DNA from: Rhodopseudomonas rhenobacensis
GTDB taxonomy: Bacteria; Pseudomonadota; Alphaproteobacteria; Rhizobiales; Xanthobacteraceae
NCBI RefSeq assembly: GCF_014203125.1
Contig: NZ_JACHIH010000007.1
Location: 1-64,000, forward strand
Reading direction: 5' to 3'
DNA: 64,000 bases
Part shown: piece by piece, positions 59,256-64,000 of the stretch
Position numbering within the stretch: position 1 is the stretch's first letter
Layout: the number at the start of each line of letters is the position of its first letter
Notes under the pieces: model-generated
Told to the model about the DNA's origin: nothing
The model's input: only the letters and a program-made list of their open reading frames with translations
The model's database searches: none
Position numbers and translations under genes: made by a program

Positions 59256-61598
59256 TCAGAACTTCTGCGTCAGTTCGAGCCCGAAGGCGCGGCGCTGGCC
59301 GGGATATTGCGTGATGCTGCGGTTGAAGAACATCCCGAACGCGTTGGTGTTGTAGGCCCGGTCGGTGACGTTATGCACCCAGGCGGCAAGCTCGGTCTTC
59401 TGGTCCTCGGTCCGGTAGGCGAGCCGGAAATTGCCGAGCAGCAGATCGCCCTGCGAGAACGAGTTGTGGATCAGCGCCTGCGCCTCGGGCGTCGCCAAAA
59501 ATGCCGCCGCCGTCACGTTGGTGGCATCGGACCAGGCCTGGAAGCGATAACGGCTGGTGTAGCGCCATTCGGTATTCAGATCGAAGGAGCCGAACGACAC
59601 CGGGACGTGAAGGGTCGCCCCGAGGTTGGCCGAAATCTTCGGCGCGCGTTCGAACGGCTGGCCGGAGAGGTCGATCGGGTTGCCCTGGTTGATCGGATAG
59701 GGACCGCTGGCATTGGTGAAACTGACATAATGCGCGTTCTGATAGGTCGCGCCGAAGGTCGCCGTCAGGTTCTCGACCGGCCGGACCTTGCCTTCGAATT
59801 CGAAACCGTCCGACACCGCGCTGGCGGCGTTGGTCGTCGTGGTGCCAGTGTTCTGCAGGATCGTCACCTGCATGTTCTGGTAATTGTAGTGGAACGCGCT
59901 GACGTTGAGCTGCAGCCGGCCGTTCCACAGCAGCGTCTTGATGCCGGCTTCGTAGTCGGTGAGGATCTCAGGATCGAACAGCGCAAAGTCAGACGCGGTG
60001 GCGACGTAGGTGTTGTAGTTGCCGGTGCGGAAGCCGCGGGCGTAGCGCAAATACACCGAGTCGTCCGGTGTGACCTTGTACCTCAGCGTCAGGTCCTCAC
60101 TGTCGTGGACGCCGCTGGTCGACAGCGCAGGACCAGCGATCGGCAGGCCGGTCGACGGATTGATGTAAGTCGCGGTCGCGGTGTTGATGTAGGTGAGGTT
60201 GCGGTTGCTGGGGTCCATCGGCGAGGCGGTATTGGTGATGTACGACCAGGCTTCGCCGTTGGCGCTGCGTTTTTCGTCGGTGAGGCGGCCGCCGGCGGTG
60301 AGCGTGAGGCGGTCGGTCAGATCCACCGCCAGCGAGGAGAACACCGCCAGATCCCGGGTGTTGATGTTGAAATTATAGGCGTTGCCGTCGACTCCGAAAT
60401 TCACCGGGCTGTACAGCGGCTGCTGGCTGTAGGAATTGGTCTCGTTGTTCAGGTAATACAGCCCGCCGATGAAACGGACCGGATTGGTGTCCGGCGAGGC
60501 GAAGCGGATCTCGTTGCTGATGACGTTGGAGCGCCCGCCGATGTTCTCTTCGTAATTCAGCGGCGCCGGGGACGCGTCGTCGTCGGAGAAGATGTTGAAC
60601 TTGCTCGACTCGTAGGCGAAGATATTGGTCAGCTTCCAGTCGCTCTGCAGATGATAGTTCGTGGTCAGCGAGATCCCCGAGCGTCGATTGGACGATTCGC
60701 CGCTGCCGTTGTTGGCGAGAATGTTGCTGCCGGGGGGCTGCGCGTAGCCCTGGGCATCGAGGCCGCCCGGCAGCAGACCGACATGTCGCAACGGCACGTC
60801 GGTCCGGTTATTGCCGGTGTGCACTTTCAGTAGCACGTTGAGGTCGTCGGTCGGCAGGAACTCGAGTTGCCCGCGCATGTCCCAATAGCGCTGTCCGCCG
60901 ACCGACTTGTTGCGGAAGAAATCGTGATACTGGCCGCCATAGCCCTGATCGGTGAAGGAGAACCGTCCTAGCACCTTGTCTTCGACCAGCGGGCCGCTGA
61001 TCCCGGCTTCCTCGCCGAGGCGTGAGCGATCGCCGACCGTGGTCTTCGAGTAGGCCTCGAATTTCGGGGTGGGGCGGTTGTTGTAGTAATTGATCGTGCC
61101 GGCTGTGGTGTTCTTGCCTTGCAGCGTTCCCTGCGGTCCGCGCAACACTTCGACATGGTTGAGGTCGTAGATCGGCACGCCCTGCGCCGAGCCGGCATCG
61201 AGGAAGACGTCGTCTTCGGACACGCCGACGGCGGGAATCATGTTGGCGGAAAAGTCGTTGGTGCCGATGCCGCGGATTCGATAGCGCGGATTGGTCGAGC
61301 CGGACGTGGTCTCCGCCTGCAATCCGGGAATCGCCTGCGAAAGCGTCAGCGAGTCATGCACGGCATTGTTGGTCAAAGCCTCGGCGGTGGCGGCCGTAAT
61401 CGAGATCGGCGCGTCCTGGGCCTTTTCCTCGCGCTTCTCGGCGTGCACGACGACATCCGGGATGGTGAGATCCGCCGGCGCCGTGGCTGCGGGCGCGGCG
61501 GACGCCGGCGTCGGGCGGTCCTCGGCGAGGGCGGCGGTGATCGGAAGCGCGAGCGGCAGCATCACCAGCAGCGCGCGGCGGGGCGGCGTCTTTGTCAT
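59256..61598 (-). CDS. TonB-dependent outer-membrane receptor
   Basis: This is a 780-residue receptor with a signal peptide (ALLVMLPLALPITAALA), a plug domain (DVVVHAEKREEKAQDAPISI, IPGLQAETTSGSTNPRYRIR, VEVLRGPQGTLQGKNTTAGT) and a beta-barrel ending LELTQKF with the terminal Phe. The plug looks like the broad FecA/CirA-type family rather than a siderophore-specific one. ATGA overlap with the choline sulfatase gene suggests it brings sulfate esters or other operon substrates through the outer membrane. Confidence 0.88.
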   Translation of the reverse strand: MTKTPPRRALLVMLPLALPITAALAEDRPTPASAAPAATAPADLTIPDVVVHAEKREEKAQDAPISITAATAEALTNNAVHDSLTLSQAIPGLQAETTSGSTNPRYRIRGIGTNDFSANMIPAVGVSEDDVFLDAGSAQGVPIYDLNHVEVLRGPQGTLQGKNTTAGTINYYNNRPTPKFEAYSKTTVGDRSRLGEEAGISGPLVEDKVLGRFSFTDQGYGGQYHDFFRNKSVGGQRYWDMRGQLEFLPTDDLNVLLKVHTGNNRTDVPLRHVGLLPGGLDAQGYAQPPGSNILANNGSGESSNRRSGISLTTNYHLQSDWKLTNIFAYESSKFNIFSDDDASPAPLNYEENIGGRSNVISNEIRFASPDTNPVRFIGGLYYLNNETNSYSQQPLYSPVNFGVDGNAYNFNINTRDLAVFSSLAVDLTDRLTLTAGGRLTDEKRSANGEAWSYITNTASPMDPSNRNLTYINTATATYINPSTGLPIAGPALSTSGVHDSEDLTLRYKVTPDDSVYLRYARGFRTGNYNTYVATASDFALFDPEILTDYEAGIKTLLWNGRLQLNVSAFHYNYQNMQVTILQNTGTTTTNAASAVSDGFEFEGKVRPVENLTATFGATYQNAHYVSFTNASGPYPINQGNPIDLSGQPFERAPKISANLGATLHVPVSFGSFDLNTEWRYTSRYRFQAWSDATNVTAAAFLATPEAQALIHNSFSQGDLLLGNFRLAYRTEDQKTELAAWVHNVTDRAYNTNAFGMFFNRSITQYPGQRRAFGLELTQKF

Positions 61599-63142
61599 TG
61601 TCTGTCGTCCTGGTGGGCTGAGCATGGCCGGACCTTGTCCGCGGAACAAAGGCTGCTCGGCAGGCGGCTGTCGGCCTCAAGCCGTTCGATGGGTTTGTGC
61701 GGGCGGATGTAGGCGGTGGCGGCGACCCCAGGGGGCTCGTAGTCCCAGGGCGTGGTGCGTCCGCGTCGAAGCGCGTCCGCCACCAAGGATCGGCGACATT
61801 GGCTTGCCAGCACGTCGGCGGTGATCGTCTGCAGGGCCCAGCGCCGGTGAGCCTCGGCGCGGAACGCCGCGGCTTCGGGCGCCGCTGCGGCGAGGTTGTC
61901 GAGTTCATCCGGGTCGGCGTCCAGATCGTAGAGCTGGTCGGGATCGCCGGGCGAATGGACGAACTTCCAGCGTCCGCGCCGGATCATGACGATCGGCGCG
62001 ACGGCGCCCTCGGCGCAGTATTCGGCGAACACCTCGTCATGACCCCCGCGGCCCTCGAGATGCGGCTGCAGGCTGCGGCCGTCGGTCTCCGCGGGCCGGG
62101 CGGCACCGCCCAGCGCGCACAGCGTCGGCAGCAGATCGACCAGCGACACTGCCTTGTCGACGACATGCGGTTGGAAGCGGCCCGGCGCGTGGACGACGAG
62201 CGGGATTCGGCAGGCGCCCTCGAAGAACGACATCTTGTACCATAGCCCGCGCTCGCCCAGCATTTCGCCGTGATCGCTGAGGAACACGGTAATGGTGTTG
62301 TCGGCGAAGCCGGATTCATCGAGCGTCTTGTGCAGCAGGCCGATCTGGTCGTCGACGAAGGAGATCGCGCCGTAATAGGCGTGGCGAGCGGCCCTGACCT
62401 GGTTCTCGGTGACCGGCTCGGCGTCGATGCCGCAGATATGCCGCAGCCGTGCCGTGTGCGGGTCCGGGGCGCACTGGCGAGCAACCCGCGGCAGGTCGAT
62501 CTCGGAGTCTTTGTAGCGGTCCCAGTAGGCCTGTCCGATGTTGAACGGATCATGCGGGTGAGCGAGCGACACCACCATGCAGAACGGTTGATCGTCGCCG
62601 AAGCGGGCGAGATCGAACAGCTTGCGGCGCGCTGCAAACACGACTTCTTCGTCGTAATCGATCTGGTTGCTCCGCGCGCACGGTCCGGCCGAAAGCACCG
62701 AGTCCATTGAGTGATACCAGTCCGGCCGATGTTCCGGACGGGTCCAGTCGGGAGTCCAGGTGAAATCGGCCGGGTAGATGTCGGTGGTGAGCCGCTCCTC
62801 GAAGCCGTGCAACTGGTCGGGACCGACGAAGTGCATCTTGCCGGAGATGATCGTGCGATAGCCGGCGCGGCGCAGATGGTGACCGATCGTCGGCAGCTCC
62901 GCGCGCAGTTCGCAGGCATTGTCATAAGCGCCGATGGCGGTTGGCAACCGCCCGGTGAGCAGCGAAGCACGGGAGGGACCGCACAGCGGGCTGTTGCTAT
63001 AGGCGCGATTGAATCGCACGCCGTTCGCCGCGATCCGGTCGAGATGCGGCGTGCGGACGACGCGGTTGCCGTAGGCCGGCAGCGCGCTCGCGGTGAGCTG
63101 GTCGGCAATGACGATAAGTAAGTTCGGCAAAGACGGCGGCAT
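61595..63142 (-). CDS. betC: Choline sulfatase
   Basis: This 515-residue enzyme hydrolyses choline-O-sulfate to choline and sulfate. The sequence follows known BetC proteins closely: SPLCGPSRASLLTGRLP with the formylglycine site C54-x-P-S-R58, SGKMHFVGPDQLHGFEERL, TDIYPADFTWTPDW, SLAHPHDPFNIG, and FLSDHGEMLGERGLWYKM with metal ligands. The C-terminus has the choline-sulfatase extension (WKFVHSPGDPDQLYDLDADP, PWDYEPP). No signal peptide is seen, so it is cytoplasmic. It heads the operon with receptor, carrier and maturase. Confidence 0.9.
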   Translation of the reverse strand: MPPSLPNLLIVIADQLTASALPAYGNRVVRTPHLDRIAANGVRFNRAYSNSPLCGPSRASLLTGRLPTAIGAYDNACELRAELPTIGHHLRRAGYRTIISGKMHFVGPDQLHGFEERLTTDIYPADFTWTPDWTRPEHRPDWYHSMDSVLSAGPCARSNQIDYDEEVVFAARRKLFDLARFGDDQPFCMVVSLAHPHDPFNIGQAYWDRYKDSEIDLPRVARQCAPDPHTARLRHICGIDAEPVTENQVRAARHAYYGAISFVDDQIGLLHKTLDESGFADNTITVFLSDHGEMLGERGLWYKMSFFEGACRIPLVVHAPGRFQPHVVDKAVSLVDLLPTLCALGGAARPAETDGRSLQPHLEGRGGHDEVFAEYCAEGAVAPIVMIRRGRWKFVHSPGDPDQLYDLDADPDELDNLAAAAPEAAAFRAEAHRRWALQTITADVLASQCRRSLVADALRRGRTTPWDYEPPGVAATAYIRPHKPIERLEADSRLPSSLCSADKVRPCSAHQDDRQ

Positions 63143-63313
63143 GCGGTTGTTTTCTTCTGATTAGCAGGCGCTACGCGGTAAAGCCTTTCTTATGTGGCGT
63201 CGCCGGCAGCTTTTGGATCGCGGTGAGTTGGTGCACAATTGCTATCGAACTAATCAACTATTAAACAAGTCTGTGAAGATGCCATCCTCTAATGGACGAT
63301 ATGAGCCCGATTA
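63143..63313. promoter_or_regulatory. betC/LysR divergent control region
   Basis: The 171-bp gap between the sulfatase operon and the divergent LysR gene is the expected place for LysR-type activation. An AT-rich patch lies at about 63240-63270. No clear T-N11-A site was chosen. Confidence 0.4.
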
Positions 63314-64000
63314 ATGTCAGACGCTTCGTTCCGACCGCTGCTCATCGCGCTCGCCAGTTTCGAAGCGGCGGGGCGACTTGGTAGTTTCAGCGCGGCAGCG
63401 GATGAGTTGCGGCTGACACAGCCGGCTGTCAGCCAGCAGATGTCAGGACTGGAAGCTGAGCTTGGCGTTTCACTGTTCCGGCGATTACATCGCGGGGTGA
63501 CCCTGACGCAGGCCGGCCAGACGCTGTACGATGCGGCTGCGAAGGCGCTGGATCTGATCGATGTCGCGGCCTCGGCGATCCGGCGCGACCCGGCGCGCCG
63601 ACGGCTCGTGGTGTTCACCGATTTCGCGTTCGCGGCATTGTGGCTGATGCCCAGGCTGCCGGCGCTGGAGGATCATCTTCCAGGCGTCGAAGTCCGCATC
63701 CTCACGGCACAGAGCGTCGTTGATCTGCGTGGCGAGGACGTCGACGTCGCGATTTTGTTCGGCGATGGCCGGGGGCGGTTCTTTCCGTCCGGTTGGGAAA
63801 CCAGCCTGTTGTTTGGCGAAGAGGTGACGCCGATCGGCAGTCCGATGCTGCTGAAGGACGCGAAGCCGCCGGTGGCTCCGGATCAGATCGCACAGATGCG
63901 GCGACTGCATCTGCAGGGCGGCCGCGACTGCTGGTTCACCTGGGCGGATTGGATGAAGGCCCATGGGGTGGTGGAAAATCCCGGCGCGCCGCCGCAGGCT
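63314..64000 (+). CDS. LysR-family regulator of the choline-sulfatase operon (cut by window end)
   Basis: The ATG at 63314 opens MSDASFRPLLIALASFEAAG, then a LysR winged helix: RLGSFSAAADELRLTQPAVS, QQMSGLEAELGVSLFRRLHR, GVTLTQAG. The effector-binding part has begun (RRRLVVFTDFAFAALWLMPR). The window ends after 229 codons without a stop. Its divergent position fits the LysR regulators of choline-sulfate use in other alphaproteobacteria. Confidence 0.88.
   Translation, partial: MSDASFRPLLIALASFEAAGRLGSFSAAADELRLTQPAVSQQMSGLEAELGVSLFRRLHRGVTLTQAGQTLYDAAAKALDLIDVAASAIRRDPARRRLVVFTDFAFAALWLMPRLPALEDHLPGVEVRILTAQSVVDLRGEDVDVAILFGDGRGRFFPSGWETSLLFGEEVTPIGSPMLLKDAKPPVAPDQIAQMRRLHLQGGRDCWFTWADWMKAHGVVENPGAPPQA

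Overview
The window looks like chromosomal DNA of a high-GC alphaproteobacterium of the Rhodopseudomonas/Bradyrhizobium type. The reasons are the very GC-rich codon use, the flagellar gene types, a PmtA-type lipid methyltransferase, a LuxI/LuxR pair, and nitrogenase-like proteins next to sulfur-metabolism genes, as seen in purple non-sulfur bacteria. No rRNA gene is present, so the species assignment is inference.

Layout. (1) 0-6.8 kb is core chromosome: a secreted lytic transglycosylase, flgD and fliK, mnmA, a PmtA-like methyltransferase, and a tRNA-Met(CAT). (2) About 6.8-23.9 kb, directly after the tRNA, is an accessory element with mostly minus-strand genes joined by ATGA start/stop overlaps. 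It carries a Rep_3-like replication initiator, three related small HTH proteins, a VRR-NUC nuclease, a DEDD exonuclease, two metallophosphoesterases (one with an in-frame TGA), and a frameshifted DNA methylase. I saw no integrase, capsid or tail gene, so it resembles a decaying satellite, phage-plasmid or integrated plasmid. Several palindromes look like operators of its own HTH proteins. (3) 23.9-28.3 kb is a quorum-sensing locus: luxI and luxR are divergent, a cytochrome P450 overlaps the 3' end of luxI, and a HisC-like aminotransferase follows.

(4) 28.4-63 kb reads as a sulfur-scavenging region. It holds a sulfonate/taurine-type ABC transporter with OsmC and a small monooxygenase; an isochorismatase-fold hydrolase; a DMSP-lyase-type cupin with a methyltransferase; a divergent operon of GMC oxidoreductase, PaaK-like CoA ligase and crotonase; a nitrogenase-like alpha/beta pair; two O-acetylhomoserine-sulfhydrylase paralogues; and an archerase-type (HgdC) ATPase with two HgdB-type proteins. 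Next come two orphan Tat-exported substrate-binding proteins around a beta-propeller protein, then tonB-exbB-exbD. The last part is a choline-sulfatase operon (betC, TonB-dependent receptor, MFS carrier, sulfatase-maturating radical SAM enzyme) with a divergent LysR gene cut by the window end.

The best candidate for an undescribed system is at 39.8-49.3 kb. A nitrogenase-like pair has all six P-cluster-type cysteines but no NifH partner in the window, and sits beside an ATP-driven HgdC/HgdB-type electron-transfer operon. Between them lie two sulfhydrylase paralogues with complementary active-site losses. One keeps the PLP lysine and lacks the YxR arginine. The other keeps YTR but has Glu instead of the lysine, has lost the stacking tyrosine, and lacks the C-terminal arginine. 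This predicts an obligate hetero-oligomeric PLP enzyme. Together these genes suggest reductive release of sulfur from an organic compound and its capture on an activated homoserine. That pathway is inference; the residues are visible in the sequence.
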